From positions 3,472,001-3,536,000 of the forward strand of contig NZ_VFQE01000001.1 of NCBI RefSeq assembly GCF_006717095.1: a DNA stretch of 64,000 nt, given 5' to 3'. Below the pieces are notes generated by a model. It was not told where the DNA came from. It saw only the letters and a list, made by a program, of their open reading frames with translations, and ran no database searches. Source of the DNA: Blastococcus colisei. Its GTDB lineage: Bacteria; Actinomycetota; Actinomycetes; Mycobacteriales; Geodermatophilaceae. The position numbers and the translations under genes were made by a program. Shown here piece after piece: positions 9,045-19,098 of this stretch. How positions within the stretch are numbered: position 1 is the stretch's first letter; the number at the start of each line of letters is the position of its first letter.

Positions 9045-10889
9045 TCACTTCTTGGAGGCGGTGGACTCGTTGGTGGACAGCGCGGCGACGAACGCCTCCT
9101 GGGGGACCTCGACGCGGCCGACCATCTTCATCCGCTTCTTGCCCTCCTTCTGCTTCTCCAGCAGCTTCCGCTTGCGGGTGATGTCACCGCCGTAGCACTT
9201 GGCGAGGACGTCCTTGCGGATGGCGCGGACCGTCTCGCGGGCGATGACCCGGGAGCCGACGGCGGCCTGGATGGGCACCTCGAACTGCTGGCGCGGGATG
9301 AGCTCGCGGAGCTTGCCGGCCATCATCACGCCGTAGCTGTAGGCCTTGTCCTTGTGCACGATCGCGCTGAACGCGTCGACCGCCTCCCCTTGCAGCAGGA
9401 TGTCGACCTTCACCAGCGAGGACTCCTGCTCGCCGGCCTCGGAGTAGTCCAGCGAGGCGTAGCCGCGGGTGCGCGACTTCAGGGCGTCGAAGAAGTCGAA
9501 GATGATCTCGCCGAGCGGCAGCGTGTAGCGCAGCTCGACGCGGGACTCCGACAGGTAGTCCATCCCGCCGAGCTGGCCGCGTCGGCCCTGGCACAGCTCC
9601 ATGATCGCGCCGGTGTAGTCGCTGGGCGCGATGATCGTGGCGTTGACGATCGGCTCGTGGATCGAGGAGATCTTGCCGGCGGGCCAGTCACTCGGGTTGG
9701 TCACCGTGATCTCGGTGCCGTCCTCCATGACCACCCGGTAGACGACGTTCGGCGCGGTCGAGATGAGGCTGATGCCGGCCTCGCGCTCCAGCCGCTCGCG
9801 GACGATCTCCAGGTGCAGCAGGCCCAGGAAGCCGACGCGGAAGCCGAAGCCGAGCGCCGCCGAGGTCTCGGGCTCGTAGGTCAGCGCGGCGTCGTTGAGC
9901 AGCAGTTTGTCCAGCGCCTCGCGCAGCAGCGGGTACTCGCTGCCGTCGATCGGGTAGAGGCCGGAGTAGACCATCGGCTTGGGGTCGCGGTAGCCGCCGA
10001 TCGACTTCGCCGCAGGCTTGTGCTGCAGGGTGACGGTGTCGCCGACCCGGGACTGGCGGACGTCCTTCACGCCGGTGATGAAGTAGCCGACCTCGCCGAC
10101 GCCGAGGCTCTCGACCGGCTTCGGCTCCGGGGAGATGACGCCGATCTCCAGCAGCTCGTGGGTGGCGCCGGTCGACATCATCTTGATCTTGTCGCGGGCG
10201 GAGATGCGGCCGTCGACGACGCGGACGTAGGTGATGACGCCGCGGTAGATGTCGTAGACCGAGTCGAAGATCATCGCCCGGGCCGGGTCCAGCGCCTCGC
10301 CGGTGGGTGCGGGGATCTCCTCGACGATCCGGTCGAGGAGTTCGGGCACGCCGACACCCGTCTTGCCGCTGACCCGCAGCACGTCCTCGGGCTCGCACCC
10401 GATGATGTGCGCGATCTCCTCGGCGTACCGCTCGGGCTGGGCGGCCGGCAGGTCGATCTTGTTGAGCACCGGGATGATCGTGAGGTCGTTCTCCAGCGCC
10501 AGGTACAGGTTGGCCAGCGTCTGGGCCTCGATGCCCTGGGCGGCGTCGACCAGCAGGACCGCGCCCTCGCAGGCGGCCAGCGACCGCGACACCTCGTAGG
10601 TGAAGTCGACGTGCCCCGGGGTGTCGATCATGTCGAGGACGTACTCGGTGCCGGTGTGGGCGCCCGAGCGCGGGGTCCAGGGCAGCCGCACGTTCTGCGC
10701 CTTGATGGTGATGCCGCGCTCGCGCTCGATGTCCATGCGGTCGAGGTACTGGGCGCGCATGTGCCGACCCTCGACGAGTCCGGTGACCTCGAGCATCCGG
10801 TCGGCCAGCGTCGACTTGCCGTGGTCGATGTGGGCGATGATGCAGAAGTTCCGGATGAGGGCCGGATCGGTGGTGGCAGGAGTCGTCAC
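9045..10889 (-). CDS. lepA: elongation factor 4 (LepA)
   Basis: Ribosome-associated GTPase that back-translocates or remodels stalled ribosomes. GTG 10889 gives 614 residues, the usual length. The frame is open further upstream, but that stretch has no LepA similarity. The G domain begins with AHIDHGKST near residue 17, followed by DTPGHVDF and NKIDLP. The EF-G-like domains follow, and the LepA-specific C-terminus is intact ([20 protein letters not shown], then [14 protein letters not shown]). It is divergent from rpsT, the common arrangement in actinobacteria, and the 233-bp gap between them must hold both promoters. The insertion sequence ends 14 bases after its stop codon without touching it. 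Confidence 0.98.
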   Translation of the reverse strand: MTTPATTDPALIRNFCIIAHIDHGKSTLADRMLEVTGLVEGRHMRAQYLDRMDIERERGITIKAQNVRLPWTPRSGAHTGTEYVLDMIDTPGHVDFTYEVSRSLAACEGAVLLVDAAQGIEAQTLANLYLALENDLTIIPVLNKIDLPAAQPERYAEEIAHIIGCEPEDVLRVSGKTGVGVPELLDRIVEEIPAPTGEALDPARAMIFDSVYDIYRGVITYVRVVDGRISARDKIKMMSTGATHELLEIGVISPEPKPVESLGVGEVGYFITGVKDVRQSRVGDTVTLQHKPAAKSIGGYRDPKPMVYSGLYPIDGSEYPLLREALDKLLLNDAALTYEPETSAALGFGFRVGFLGLLHLEIVRERLEREAGISLISTAPNVVYRVVMEDGTEITVTNPSDWPAGKISSIHEPIVNATIIAPSDYTGAIMELCQGRRGQLGGMDYLSESRVELRYTLPLGEIIFDFFDALKSRTRGYASLDYSEAGEQESSLVKVDILLQGEAVDAFSAIVHKDKAYSYGVMMAGKLRELIPRQQFEVPIQAAVGSRVIARETVRAIRKDVLAKCYGGDITRKRKLLEKQKEGKKRMKMVGRVEVPQEAFVAALSTNESTASKK

Positions 10890-11122
10890 AGTGCCGCCAT
10901 CGTCCCACGACCGCGGGCCGGTCCGGGCGAGTGCCGGGAATCCGGTGCGCCCCCGGGCTGGGAAGGCACCGGATCGAGGTGTGCCGAGCGTCGCCGGACC
11001 GCGGGGTGGGGTCCGGGGATCGGCGCTGGTAATCTTGCAGGCCGGTCCTGTGGCGCATGCCGTCCGGACGCACGAACGACTGTCAGAAGTACTCCCTCCT
11101 GTCGAGACACCGAGGCTCACGC

Positions 11123-11383
11123 GTGGCGAACATCAAGTCCCAGCTCAAGCGGATCAAGACCAACGAGAAGGCGCGTCAGCGCAACGTCGCGGTCAAGTCC
11201 GCCCTGAAGACCGCCGTCCGGCGTGTCCGCACCGCTGCCGAGTCCGGCGACGCCGCCGCCGCCGCGACCGCCTATCAGGTCGCCGCCAAGCAGCTGGACA
11301 AGGCCGCGAGCAAGGGCGTCATCCACAAGAACCAGGCGGCCAACCGCAAGTCGGGTCTGGCCAAGCAGGTCGCCGGCCTCTGA
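11123..11383 (+). CDS. rpsT: 30S ribosomal protein S20
   Basis: Small ribosomal subunit protein that binds 16S rRNA. GTG 11123 gives 86 residues, exactly the family size, starting [23 protein letters not shown] at 11112-11115 can serve as ribosome binding site. The sequence is lysine/arginine/alanine-rich and helical, with the conserved [16 protein letters not shown] near the end. It is divergent from lepA and convergent with holA. A TAATCT hexamer at 11030-11035 might be its -10 box, but no clear -35 is visible. The overlong comEC frame on the other strand extends into the end of this gene, which is one reason to distrust that extension. Confidence 0.97.
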   Translation: MANIKSQLKRIKTNEKARQRNVAVKSALKTAVRRVRTAAESGDAAAAATAYQVAAKQLDKAASKGVIHKNQAANRKSGLAKQVAGL

Positions 11384-14300
11384 GCCGGTGATCCGCGCTC
11401 CGGCGCGGACCGGACGAGCCCCCTTCCCTCGCGGGACGGGGGCTCCTCGCGTTCCGGGGCCGGTGGCCCGGTGCGGACCGCCGCGGTCAGCGCCCGGTGT
11501 ACGCGGCCCGGCCGCCGCGGCCGGTCTCGGCCCTGATGGTGACGATGCGGCGGACGGCGCGCTCGAGCGCGTAGTCGGCGCTCGCAGCGGCACCCTTGAC
11601 GTCGGCGTTGAGCTCGGCGGCGACACCGATCGCCTGCTGGAGCCCGTCGATGCTCCACCCCCGCGACTGGACCTGCGCCTTCTTGACCTTCCAGGGCGGC
11701 ATCTTCAGCGTGCGGGCCAGCTCGCCGGGGTTCGTCGAGCTGAGCGAGGCGACGCGGGCGGCGGTGCGCACGCCGTCGGCGATGGCGTCGGCGATGAGGA
11801 CGTGGGGAACCCCGCGCTCCAGCGCCCAGCGCAGCATCTCGATCGAGCCGGCCCGGTCGCCCACCAGCACCCGCTCGGCCACGGTGAAGCCGGTGACCTC
11901 CGCCTGGCCGCGGTGGAACCGTGCGACGGCGTCCCCGTCGATGGTGCCTCCGAAGTCCGACACCAGCTGGCTCGCCGCCGCCGAGAGCTGCCGCAGGTCG
12001 TTGCCGATCGCGTCGACGAGCGCGGTCACGGCGTCCGCGGTGATCCGCCCACCGAACTGCCGGACCTCGTTGCGGGCGAACGCCGCCAGATCGCCGGGCG
12101 ACTTCAGCTTGGGGCACACGTCGAGCGCCGCTCCGGCCGTCGTGAAGGCCTTGACCAGGGCCTCGTTCCGCTTGCCGCCGAAGTGGACGATCACGAGCGT
12201 CAGGTCGGGGTCGGGGTCCTTCGCGTAGCCGACGAGTGCGTCCGACAGCGCGCCGGCGGCTTCCTGCACCCCGAGCACCACGACGAGCCGGTGCTCGCCG
12301 AACAGCGAGGGGGCCAGGACGTCGGCCAGCTGACCGATCGGCAGCCCGGCGGCGGGCAGCTCGTGGATCTCGGCGTCGGGGTGGCGGCCGAGCACGGCGG
12401 TGCGGACGGCACCGACCGCCCGCGCCCGCAGCAGCTCCTCCTCGCCCATCACGACGCGCAGCCGGGAGGTGGGTTCCACAGGTTGAGCCGGCACGTCCGC
12501 ATCGTGTCACGGAGGACCGACGCTCCCACTCGGACGCGGGAGTGCGCCCGTCCCCGCGCGACCGGACAGCCAGGTCGGTCAGGTCGCCGGCGGCCGACGT
12601 CCCCGCTGTCCTCCCTCGGGTCGCGACACCCCATTCGTCGCCCGAGCCGACCACCGCCAGGTCGCCCTCCTGGTCGGTGCGGTGCACCCGCATATCCGCC
12701 CGGGCCAGCCAGGTGAGCAGCCGGTCCGTCGGGTGCCCGTAGGTGTTGTCGCCACCGACCGAGATCAGCGCCACCTGCGCACCGCTGGCAACGAGGAACT
12801 CCGGGTCGGCGTCCCCGCTGCCGTGGTGCGGCACCTTGAGGACGTCGGCGCGCAGGTCGGTTCCGTCGGCGACCAGGCGCGCCTCCGCCTCGGCCCCGAG
12901 ATCTCCGGTGAAGAGGATCCGCACGCCGTTGACGGTCACCCGGACGACGAGAGACAGGTCGTTCGCCTCGGCGGCCGCGGTCGCCCGCTCGGGGGCCGGC
13001 GCCAGGACCTCCACCGCCACGAATCCCGTGGTGCGCCGGTCCCCGGGCACCAGGACGGCGCGGTGGCCCCCGGCCCGCCGCACGAGGCCGTCGAAGGCGC
13101 GCGCCCGGTCGTCGGCCGGCGACAGGGTGCCCGTCGCGACGACTCCCACCTCGCGCCCTCCCAGAGCGCCGGCCAGACCACCGATGTGGTCGGCGTCCAG
13201 GTGGGAGATGAGCACCATCGGCAGCGTGTCGATGCCGAGCCGGTCGAGACAGCGGTCCACCGCGCCGACGTCGGGCCCGGCGTCGACGAGCACCCCGGCG
13301 CCGGCACCGGTGGGCAGCACGAAGGCATCGCCCTGGCCGACGTCGCAGGCCACGACCAGCGTGCCGGTCGGCGGCCATCCAACAACGACCTGGCGCACCG
13401 GCCAGCCGATGACGAGCAACCCGACGACCGCGGCGAGCGCGAGCGGGCGCAGCCTCCGGAACCGCCACAGCGCCCAGCCGACGGCGACCAGGAGCACGGT
13501 CAGCAGCGCGGCACCCTCCGTTCCGGCCGGCCAGCCCGTCGCGCCGTCCGGCACGTCCGCGGCGCGTCCGGCGACGAGGACCAGCCACCGCGTCGGCCAT
13601 CCGGCTCCCCAGACCAGTGCATCCGCCACCCAGGGCAGCACGACCCCGATCACCGCCGCGAGCAGCCCGAGGACGGTGGCCATCGGCACCGCCGGCGCGG
13701 CGAGCAGGTTCGCCGGGAGCGAGACGAGGCTGACCGTCCCCGACAGGCCGGCGACGATCGGCGCGGTCACCACTCCCGCGGCCGCGCTGACGGCCACCGC
13801 ATCGGCGAGCAGAGCCCAGCAGCCGCGCTCCCGGAGGCGGCGCGACCATCCGGGTGCCAGCAGGACGATGCCCGCGGTGGCCGCGACGGACAGCGCGAAA
13901 CCAGGATCCCTGGCCAGCCCGGGATCGAGCAGGAGGAGCACGCACACCACCGCGCCCAGTGCCGGCACGGCCGCCCGAGCACGGCCCGACGCCAGCGCCA
14001 GCAGGGTCACCGCGCCCATGGCGGCGGCGCGGACGACGCTCGGTTCAGGACGGGCCAGGACGACGAAACCGGCGAGCGCGAGGCCGGCGACCACGGCCTG
14101 CACCCTCCGGTCGAGCGCTCTGCGGCGGAGCGGCCGCAGCACGCCGGCCAGCACGATGGCGACGTTCGCCCCGGACACCGCGGTGAGGTGCGCCAGGCCG
14201 GCCCGGCGGAAGTCCTCCTCGAGCACCGGGTCCATCGCCCGGGTGTCTCCGACGACCAGACCCGGCAGCAGGCCGGCGGCCGAGGGATCCAGCACGCGCT

Positions 14301-14928
14301 GCGCGGAGGCTGCCAGGGCTGCCCGAAGACTTCCGGCGGTCCGCTGCAGACGCCCGGGACCGCCGACCAGTCCCGGTGGCCCGCGAGCGGAGAGCACTGC
14401 GACGACCTCGTCCCCGGCGTCGGGCAGGGAGACGCCGACCCGCACGCGTGCCCGCTGACCCGGGAGCAGCTCCCGCCAGTCGTCCGCGGGGCCGAACAGC
14501 ACCACGTCCGCCTCCAGCAGGAACGTCGTCCTCCCGTCCTCGAGGCGCGTCACGGTCGCGTCGGCGACGACGCGCGGCGTCCCCGCGCCGCCCAGGACGT
14601 GGGGGTCGCCGTCCAGTTCCAGGACGACCGACACGGTCCGCGCCTCCTCGGCGGCCCCTCGCAGGGGTGAGTCCTCACGCGCAGCACCCCTGACCGCCGA
14701 CGACGCGGAGGCGATCGCCAGCCCGGCCAGGACCATCAGCAGCACCGCGGTCGCCGGGCTCCGGCCGCGTCGCACCGCGATCGCCAGCACGCACGCCGCG
14801 ACACCGGCCCAGCCGAGCGACGCGGGCGTGGTCAGTGGCGCGAGCAACGTCGTGCACCAGATCGCGGCAGCGGTCGGGACGAGCCGCAGATCCACCCAGC
14901 TCCAGCGGGCTGCCGCGGGAGGACTCAC
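11275..14928 (-). CDS. comEC: ComEC/Rec2 competence membrane protein; open frame runs on through holA
   Basis: Polytopic membrane channel and metallo-beta-lactamase-like hydrolase for DNA uptake. GTG 14928 overlaps the comEA stop (GTGA). The order is an N-terminal DUF4131-like membrane part, the Competence domain with many helices (about residues 210-500), then a beta-lactamase-like domain from about residue 525. That domain has the metal motif [10 protein letters not shown] and the downstream [12 protein letters not shown]. Recognisable ComEC ends near residue 800 ([18 protein letters not shown]), at about 12530. No stop follows in this frame until 11275, giving 1217 codons that overlap all of holA and the end of rpsT in another frame. 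The tail after about residue 810 is arginine/proline-rich shadow sequence. A one-base indel in the tail, real or from sequencing, best explains the lost stop. Confidence 0.75.
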   Translation of the reverse strand: MSPPAAARWSWVDLRLVPTAAAIWCTTLLAPLTTPASLGWAGVAACVLAIAVRRGRSPATAVLLMVLAGLAIASASSAVRGAAREDSPLRGAAEEARTVSVVLELDGDPHVLGGAGTPRVVADATVTRLEDGRTTFLLEADVVLFGPADDWRELLPGQRARVRVGVSLPDAGDEVVAVLSARGPPGLVGGPGRLQRTAGSLRAALAASAQRVLDPSAAGLLPGLVVGDTRAMDPVLEEDFRRAGLAHLTAVSGANVAIVLAGVLRPLRRRALDRRVQAVVAGLALAGFVVLARPEPSVVRAAAMGAVTLLALASGRARAAVPALGAVVCVLLLLDPGLARDPGFALSVAATAGIVLLAPGWSRRLRERGCWALLADAVAVSAAAGVVTAPIVAGLSGTVSLVSLPANLLAAPAVPMATVLGLLAAVIGVVLPWVADALVWGAGWPTRWLVLVAGRAADVPDGATGWPAGTEGAALLTVLLVAVGWALWRFRRLRPLALAAVVGLLVIGWPVRQVVVGWPPTGTLVVACDVGQGDAFVLPTGAGAGVLVDAGPDVGAVDRCLDRLGIDTLPMVLISHLDADHIGGLAGALGGREVGVVATGTLSPADDRARAFDGLVRRAGGHRAVLVPGDRRTTGFVAVEVLAPAPERATAAAEANDLSLVVRVTVNGVRILFTGDLGAEAEARLVADGTDLRADVLKVPHHGSGDADPEFLVASGAQVALISVGGDNTYGHPTDRLLTWLARADMRVHRTDQEGDLAVVGSGDEWGVATRGRTAGTSAAGDLTDLAVRSRGDGRTPASEWERRSSVTRCGRAGSTCGTHLPAARRDGRGGAAAGAGGRCRPHRRARPPPRRRDPRAARRRAADRSAGRRPGPLAVRRAPARRGARGAGSRRRAVGRTRRLREGPRPRPDARDRPLRRQAERGPGQGLHDGRSGARRVPQAEVARRSGGVRPQRGPAVRWADHRGRRDRARRRDRQRPAAALGGGEPAGVGLRRHHRRGRRRTVPPRPGGGHRLHRGRAGAGGRPGRLDRDAALGAGARGSPRPHRRRHRRRRAHRRPRRLAQLDEPRRAGPHAEDAALEGQEGAGPVAGVEHRRAPAGDRCRRRAQRRRQGCRCERRLRARARRPPHRHHQGRDRPRRPGRVHRALTAAVRTGPPAPEREEPPSREGRGLVRSAPERGSPAQRPATCLARPDLRLAAWFLWMTPLLAALSSCLAAT
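11416..11445. terminator. bidirectional hairpin between rpsT and holA
   Basis: GAGCCCCC (11416-11423) pairs with GGGGGCTC (11438-11445), with an inner TCCC/GGGA stem. It lies between two convergent genes and can serve both strands. Confidence 0.7.
11487..12494 (-). CDS. holA: DNA polymerase III subunit delta
   Basis: Clamp-loader subunit that opens the sliding clamp. It has 335 residues from GTG 12494. The N-terminal part ([20 protein letters not shown]) carries the remnant P-loop region of delta, and [20 protein letters not shown] and later [20 protein letters not shown] are typical. The C-terminal collar domain is present, and length is normal for actinobacteria (310-340). It directly follows comEC in the usual comEA-comEC-holA order. 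In its own frame a TGA lies 15 bases upstream of the start (12507-12509). This would be the natural stop of comEC if that gene had one base more or less. Confidence 0.93.
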   Translation of the reverse strand: MPAQPVEPTSRLRVVMGEEELLRARAVGAVRTAVLGRHPDAEIHELPAAGLPIGQLADVLAPSLFGEHRLVVVLGVQEAAGALSDALVGYAKDPDPDLTLVIVHFGGKRNEALVKAFTTAGAALDVCPKLKSPGDLAAFARNEVRQFGGRITADAVTALVDAIGNDLRQLSAAASQLVSDFGGTIDGDAVARFHRGQAEVTGFTVAERVLVGDRAGSIEMLRWALERGVPHVLIADAIADGVRTAARVASLSSTNPGELARTLKMPPWKVKKAQVQSRGWSIDGLQQAIGVAAELNADVKGAAASADYALERAVRRIVTIRAETGRGGRAAYTGR

Positions 14929-15857
14929 ACCGTCACCAGCTCGGCCAGCTCCGCTGCGATCGCCGGCCCGATGCCGGGGACGTCGTCGAGCTGCTCCACG
15001 CTGCGGAACGGCCCCTGGCGGGTGCGGTGCTCCACGATCCGCTGAGCGAGCACCGGCCCGATGCCCGGCAGCGCGTCCAGCTCGGGAACGTCCGCGGTGT
15101 TGAGGTCCACGCGGCCTCCGGTTGCCGCATCCGTCGCGGCACCGGCCGGCGCGGCGGCGGGCCCCGCCCCGCCCGGCAGTCCGACGGTCAGCTGTTCACC
15201 GTCGCTCACCACGGCGGCGAGGTTCACCGAGGCCGGGTCCGCTCCGGGCAGGAGGCCCCCGGCGGCCGCGACGGCGTCGGCCACCCGGGAACCGGCGGGA
15301 AGGGTCACCAGGCCGGGAGTGGCGACCGGGCCCACGACGGAGACGACGACCATCTCCGACGTCTCGGCGACCTCTCCCACCGGCGGTGTGGCGGGGGCGC
15401 TCGACCGGACCTGCGCCCCCTCCACCGGCTCCACGCGGGGACGATCCAGCCACGTCCAGCCGGCCAGCACGAACGCGGCCACCAGGGCCGCGATCCAGAG
15501 GGAGCGAGCGCCGGGGCGGCCCGGATCCCAGCGGGCCTCCGTGCCCGGGGCGCGGTGGCGGCCGATCCCGGCCGGCAGGCCCACGCCGGTGTCGGCGTCG
15601 GAGGTCAGCGGTGCGGTGACCGTGTCGTCCCCCGGCCACCCGGCGTCCGGCGGCGACGGGACGAACGGTCGGCCCTCCTCCTCCAGGTCCTCGGGAACCC
15701 AGCCGCCCGCGCGGTCCCGCTCGGCCAGCAGGAGCCGCAGGCGCGCACGGATGACGTCGGCGTCGTCGCTGCGGCGGGGAGGGAAGCGCACCGACGGGAC
15801 GCTAGGGAGAGGAACTTCCTCCGGCCGCCCCGTCGGCAGGTCTGTGGACGCAGGCAC
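14925..15857 (-). CDS. comEA: ComEA family DNA-binding competence protein
   Basis: Membrane-anchored double-strand DNA receptor for transformation. It has 310 residues from a GTG. A long, acidic and proline-rich cytoplasmic segment occupies residues 1-115, followed by one membrane helix (SLWIAALVAAFVLAGWTWL), an SLBB domain (about 165-228), a low-complexity Ala/Gly linker, and two helix-hairpin-helix motifs at the C-terminus. The first hairpin is VDLNTADVPELDALPGIGP and the second is DDVPGIGPAIAAEL. Most ComEA proteins are about 200 residues, so the N-terminal cytoplasmic part is an extension that is common in actinobacteria. It is coupled to comEC by a GTGA overlap. No pilus genes are visible in the window, so functional competence cannot be judged. 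Confidence 0.94.
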   Translation of the reverse strand: MPASTDLPTGRPEEVPLPSVPSVRFPPRRSDDADVIRARLRLLLAERDRAGGWVPEDLEEEGRPFVPSPPDAGWPGDDTVTAPLTSDADTGVGLPAGIGRHRAPGTEARWDPGRPGARSLWIAALVAAFVLAGWTWLDRPRVEPVEGAQVRSSAPATPPVGEVAETSEMVVVSVVGPVATPGLVTLPAGSRVADAVAAAGGLLPGADPASVNLAAVVSDGEQLTVGLPGGAGPAAAPAGAATDAATGGRVDLNTADVPELDALPGIGPVLAQRIVEHRTRQGPFRSVEQLDDVPGIGPAIAAELAELVTV

Positions 15858-15931
15858 CGGCTGTGGACGACGGGCAGCGGCTCATCGGTGGACGGCGGCA
15901 GGCTGCCGTGCATGCCTTACCAGGTTCTGCG

Positions 15932-16822
15932 TCAGCCCTCCGCCGGCCCCGACAACGTGCCCTCGTCGGCGTCCCGCCAGAACGGCGCCACGACGATGCC
16001 GACGGCGCCCGGTCCGACGTGCGCCCCGATCGCGGCGCCGAGTTCGCTGACGTGCAGCTCGCGCAGCTGGGGCAGCCGGTCGCGGAGCTCCGCGGCCAGC
16101 CGCTCGGCCTTCTCCGGCGCGGCGAGGTGGTGGACCGCGATGGAGACCGGTCCCTGACCGGCGGTCTCGACCGCGCGCTGCACCAGCCGGTTCAGCGCCC
16201 GCGCCGACGTCCGCACCTTCTCCAGCGGGACGACGCGGCCGTCCTGCACGTGCAGGACCGGCTTGACCGCCAGGGCCGACCCCAGGACGGCGGCGGCCGC
16301 GCCGATGCGACCACCGCGGCGCAGGTGCTCGAGCGTCTCGACGACGAACAGGGTCGTCGTCGCCGCGGCGGTCTCCACCGCCGTCCGCGCGACCGCAGCC
16401 GCGTCGGAGCCGGCGGTGGCGGACCGGGCAGCGGCGAGGACGGCGAACCCGGCGCCCATCGCTGCCGACCGGGAGTCGACCACGGTGACGACGTGCTCCC
16501 CCACCTGGGAGGCAGCCAGCCGCGCGGCGTCCCACGTACCCGAGAGTTCCGACGACAGGTGGATGGAGACCAGTCGGTCCGCGCCCTCGTCCAGCGCCCG
16601 GCGATACGCGGCCACGAAGTCACCGGGTGTGGGACGGGAGGTCGAGACGGCCTGCCCACGGACGGCGAGCGTCCGGGCGACCTCGTCGGGACCGATGTCC
16701 CAGCCTTCCCGGCCCGAGCGACCGGGGAGCACCACGTAGAGGGGAACGAGGTGGATGCCGTAACCCTCGACCAGCTCGTCGGGAAGGTAGGCCGACGAAT
16801 CGGTGACGACGGCGACGCGCAC
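15932..16822 (-). CDS. DegV family protein
   Basis: Fatty-acid-binding protein of the DegV family, 296 residues from an ATG. Members hold a fatty acid and can act as the FakB subunit of fatty-acid kinase. The amino terminus VVTDSSAYLPDELVEGYGI, the VSTSRPTPGDF loop with its conserved serine, IHLSSELSGTWDAAR, and VVDSRSAAMGAGF are all diagnostic. A C-terminal VAPFWRD segment is normal. No FakA kinase gene is visible nearby. It stands between comEA and the phosphatase gene in the same direction, with 74- and 79-base gaps, so operon membership is uncertain. Confidence 0.94.
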   Translation of the reverse strand: MRVAVVTDSSAYLPDELVEGYGIHLVPLYVVLPGRSGREGWDIGPDEVARTLAVRGQAVSTSRPTPGDFVAAYRRALDEGADRLVSIHLSSELSGTWDAARLAASQVGEHVVTVVDSRSAAMGAGFAVLAAARSATAGSDAAAVARTAVETAAATTTLFVVETLEHLRRGGRIGAAAAVLGSALAVKPVLHVQDGRVVPLEKVRTSARALNRLVQRAVETAGQGPVSIAVHHLAAPEKAERLAAELRDRLPQLRELHVSELGAAIGAHVGPGAVGIVVAPFWRDADEGTLSGPAEG

Positions 16823-16901
16823 CGGGCGAGGTTAGCCCGCCGCCGCCCGGAGGCCCGGAGGCCCGGACGACAGCGGGGGCAGCAGGACCCCGCCGTCTCC
16901 C

Positions 16902-17639
16902 TCAGACGGCGTCCGCGTCGCCGGGAGGCGGCGGAGGGCCCGCCTCCGGCGTCGCGCGGGCATCCGGCGCCGGCACCGGTCCGACGCCTTCGACGCGACC
17001 ACCCGGCTGTGGCTGCACCGCACTGTTGTGCCGCAGCAACCGCCAGCGGCCGCCCTGCACGACCAGCTCGCTCCAGGCGCAGTTGCCGAGCGGGCCGAAC
17101 ACGCGGCGGTGTTCCGAGCCGAGGCCCAGCAGGCGCTCGATCAGCCGCCCGGCCGTACCGCCGTGCGTCACGACGACGGTCGCCGCTGCCGCAGGGAGAT
17201 CCGCCAGGGCGGCCACCGCGCGCTCGGCCACCTCGGCGGGGTCCTCACCACCGCGGCCGAGCACGGGACGACCGGCCATCCAGTCCGCGTACTGCTCGGG
17301 AAAGCGGTCGGCGACCTCCTCGCGGGTCAACCCCTCCCACGAGCCCATCCCGTGCTCCCGCAGCCGCTCGTCCAGCCGCACCTGCACACCGAGCACCCCG
17401 GCCAGCGCCCGGGCGGTCTCGGCGGCTCGGGTCAGGTCGCTGGACACCACCAGGGTGTCCTCCGGCGGCAGGCCGGCGGCCACGTACGGCGCGGCCACGG
17501 CGGCCTGTCGCCGGCCGCGGTCGTCCAGCGGCGGGTCGAGCTGTCCCTGGAACCGGCCCGCGGCGTTCCACTCGGTACGCCCGTGCCGCCACAGGACGAG
17601 TCGCGGCACGGGGAGTGCGGGCAGCGGTCCGGAGGTCAC
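16902..17639 (-). CDS. histidine phosphatase family protein
   Basis: Phosphoglycerate-mutase-like phosphatase of 245 residues. The catalytic RHG is in LVLWRHGRTEWNAAGRFQGQ near residue 17, and the second histidine is in VVVTHGGTAGRLIERL. A glutamate-containing EHGMGSWEG motif lies between. The last 35 residues are a proline/glycine-rich tail without similarity. The substrate is not known. In actinobacteria this gene commonly follows rsfS, and the four-base overlap of its start with the rsfS stop (17636-17639) is seen here. Annotation as gpm2 or cobC would be a guess. Confidence 0.93.
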   Translation of the reverse strand: MTSGPLPALPVPRLVLWRHGRTEWNAAGRFQGQLDPPLDDRGRRQAAVAAPYVAAGLPPEDTLVVSSDLTRAAETARALAGVLGVQVRLDERLREHGMGSWEGLTREEVADRFPEQYADWMAGRPVLGRGGEDPAEVAERAVAALADLPAAAATVVVTHGGTAGRLIERLLGLGSEHRRVFGPLGNCAWSELVVQGGRWRLLRHNSAVQPQPGGRVEGVGPVPAPDARATPEAGPPPPPGDADAV

Positions 17640-18109
17640 CGGCCGGCCGTCTCCCCGTCACCGGGCGGCACGTCGTCGGGCCTCGCGTCGCCGGGCATCG
17701 CGTCGCCGGCCGGCTCCTCCGCGGAGCCGGCCTCGGTCGCCGCCGCGTTCCCACCGTCGTCGAACGGGATCGTCGGGCAGTCCTTCCAGAGGCGCTCGAG
17801 GGCGTAGTAGGCGCGCTCCTCGGCGTGCTGGACGTGCACGACGACGTCGACGAAGTCGAGCAGGACCCAGCGGGACTCGGCGACCCCCTCACGCCGGACG
17901 GGCTTGATGCCGCGCCCGCGGAGCCGTTCCTCCACCTCGTCGACGATCGACTGCACCTGGCGCTCGCTGGGAGCCGACGCCAGCACGAAGGCGTCGGTGA
18001 TGGCGAGCCGGTCGCTCACGTCGACGATGGAGACGTCGGTGGCGAGCTTGTCCGCAGCCGCCTGAGCGGCGAGCAGCGCGGTGTCCCGCGCCTCGGCCGA
18101 GGCGGTCAT
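17636..18109 (-). CDS. rsfS: ribosome silencing factor RsfS
   Basis: Binds L14 on the large subunit and blocks subunit joining when nutrients are scarce. ATG 18109, overlapping the nadD stop (ATGA), gives 157 residues. A longer open frame upstream lies inside nadD and is spurious. The core DUF143/RsfS domain covers residues 1-115 with [34 protein letters not shown] and [19 protein letters not shown]. The last 35 residues are acidic and low in complexity ([20 protein letters not shown]), beyond the usual 110-130 residue length. The nadD-rsfS-phosphatase order is widely conserved. Confidence 0.96.
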   Translation of the reverse strand: MTASAEARDTALLAAQAAADKLATDVSIVDVSDRLAITDAFVLASAPSERQVQSIVDEVEERLRGRGIKPVRREGVAESRWVLLDFVDVVVHVQHAEERAYYALERLWKDCPTIPFDDGGNAAATEAGSAEEPAGDAMPGDARPDDVPPGDGETAGR

Positions 18110-18768
18110 CGGGGTACCTCCTGGAGGTGGTCGGTGGCGGGTCGGGCCTCGGGTCGGCGGGCGCCGTCGGCCCGCCGCGGGACCTCGCGGTAGAGGCCCC
18201 GCTTCTCGATGTACTGCACGACGCCGTCGGGCACCAGGTACCAGACGGGCATCCCGCGGCCCACCCGATCGCGGCAGTCGGTGGAGCTGATCGCCAGGGC
18301 GGGCACCTCGACGAGGCTGACCACGCCCTCGGGCAGGTGGGCGTCGGCGAGGTGGAAGCCCGGGCGGGTCACGCCGATGAAGTGGGCCAGGTCGAACAGC
18401 TGCTGGTTGTCCCGCCAGCTGACGATCTGGGCCAGCGCGTCGGCCCCCGTGATGAAGAACAGCTCGGCGTCGGGCCGCTGCTGACGGAGGTCGGAGAGGG
18501 TGTCGATGGTGTACGTCGGGCCGCCCCGGTCGACGTCCACCCGGCTGACGGAGAACCGTGGGTTGGACGCGGTCGCGATCACCGTCATGAGGTAGCGGTC
18601 CTCGGGCGGGCTGACCTCCCGCTCGCTCTTCTGCCACGGCTGGCCGGTCGGCACGAAGATGACCTCGTCGAGACCGAACAGGCCCGCGACCTCGCTGGCG
18701 GCGACGAGGTGGCCGTGGTGGATGGGATCGAACGTCCCGCCCATGATCCCGACCCGGCCACCTGCCAC
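18106..18768 (-). CDS. nadD: nicotinate-nucleotide adenylyltransferase
   Basis: Makes deamido-NAD from nicotinate mononucleotide and ATP in NAD synthesis. It has 220 residues from GTG 18768. The nucleotidyltransferase motif [15 protein letters not shown] is near the start, and [13 protein letters not shown] carries the second conserved ISS-R motif. [16 protein letters not shown] is also typical. The last 20 residues are a variable tail. No strong ribosome binding site precedes the GTG, so an internal start such as the ATG in GIMGG cannot be excluded, although it would leave almost no residues before the motif. It is the first gene of the nadD-rsfS-phosphatase set. Confidence 0.96.
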   Translation of the reverse strand: MAGGRVGIMGGTFDPIHHGHLVAASEVAGLFGLDEVIFVPTGQPWQKSEREVSPPEDRYLMTVIATASNPRFSVSRVDVDRGGPTYTIDTLSDLRQQRPDAELFFITGADALAQIVSWRDNQQLFDLAHFIGVTRPGFHLADAHLPEGVVSLVEVPALAISSTDCRDRVGRGMPVWYLVPDGVVQYIEKRGLYREVPRRADGARRPEARPATDHLQEVPR

Positions 18769-19098
18769 CGCACGAGCCTATCCGGGACCCCCGGAGCCGG
18801 CCCCGTCAGGACCGGCCCCGGCGAACGGTCCCTGGGCCCGGCCGGAGGCAGAGCGCATGGATCCGCCGCGACCGGCTCCCCCGTGCAGCCGGTCGCAGTC
18901 CGCGCCGTGCGTCGTCGTACGGATGGTGCGGCGCGGTCAGCTGCCCCGGCGCCGCGTTGACCAACGCGCCATCGGGCGATGGGTTACGGGCGTCCGGCGT
19001 GTCGCCTTGTGGTCCTCGGCACAGGCCGGGCGTCGCACGTCGACGGGGCGACTCGTCGACACGGCGACATGTCGACGCGTGAGCAGAACCCAGCCTCA
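18769..19098. other. 330-bp non-coding stretch between nadD and the second IS
   Basis: No credible gene on either strand. Three GTCGAC sites lie close together at about 19037-19076, within CGTCGACGGG, CTCGTCGACACGG and ATGTCGACGCG. Before the insertion sequence arrived, this stretch was the 3' flank of the VWA gene as well as the upstream region of nadD, so it should hold the nadD promoter. Confidence 0.5.

Noticed and set aside
9354-11207. 617-codon plus-strand open frame opposite lepA
   Set aside because: Composition rich in Val/Asp/Arg without any family pattern, fully covered by lepA on the other strand.
12682-14670. Two long plus-strand frames opposite comEC
   Set aside because: Shadows of comEC with strongly biased composition (Arg/Pro/Ser/Thr) and no domain.
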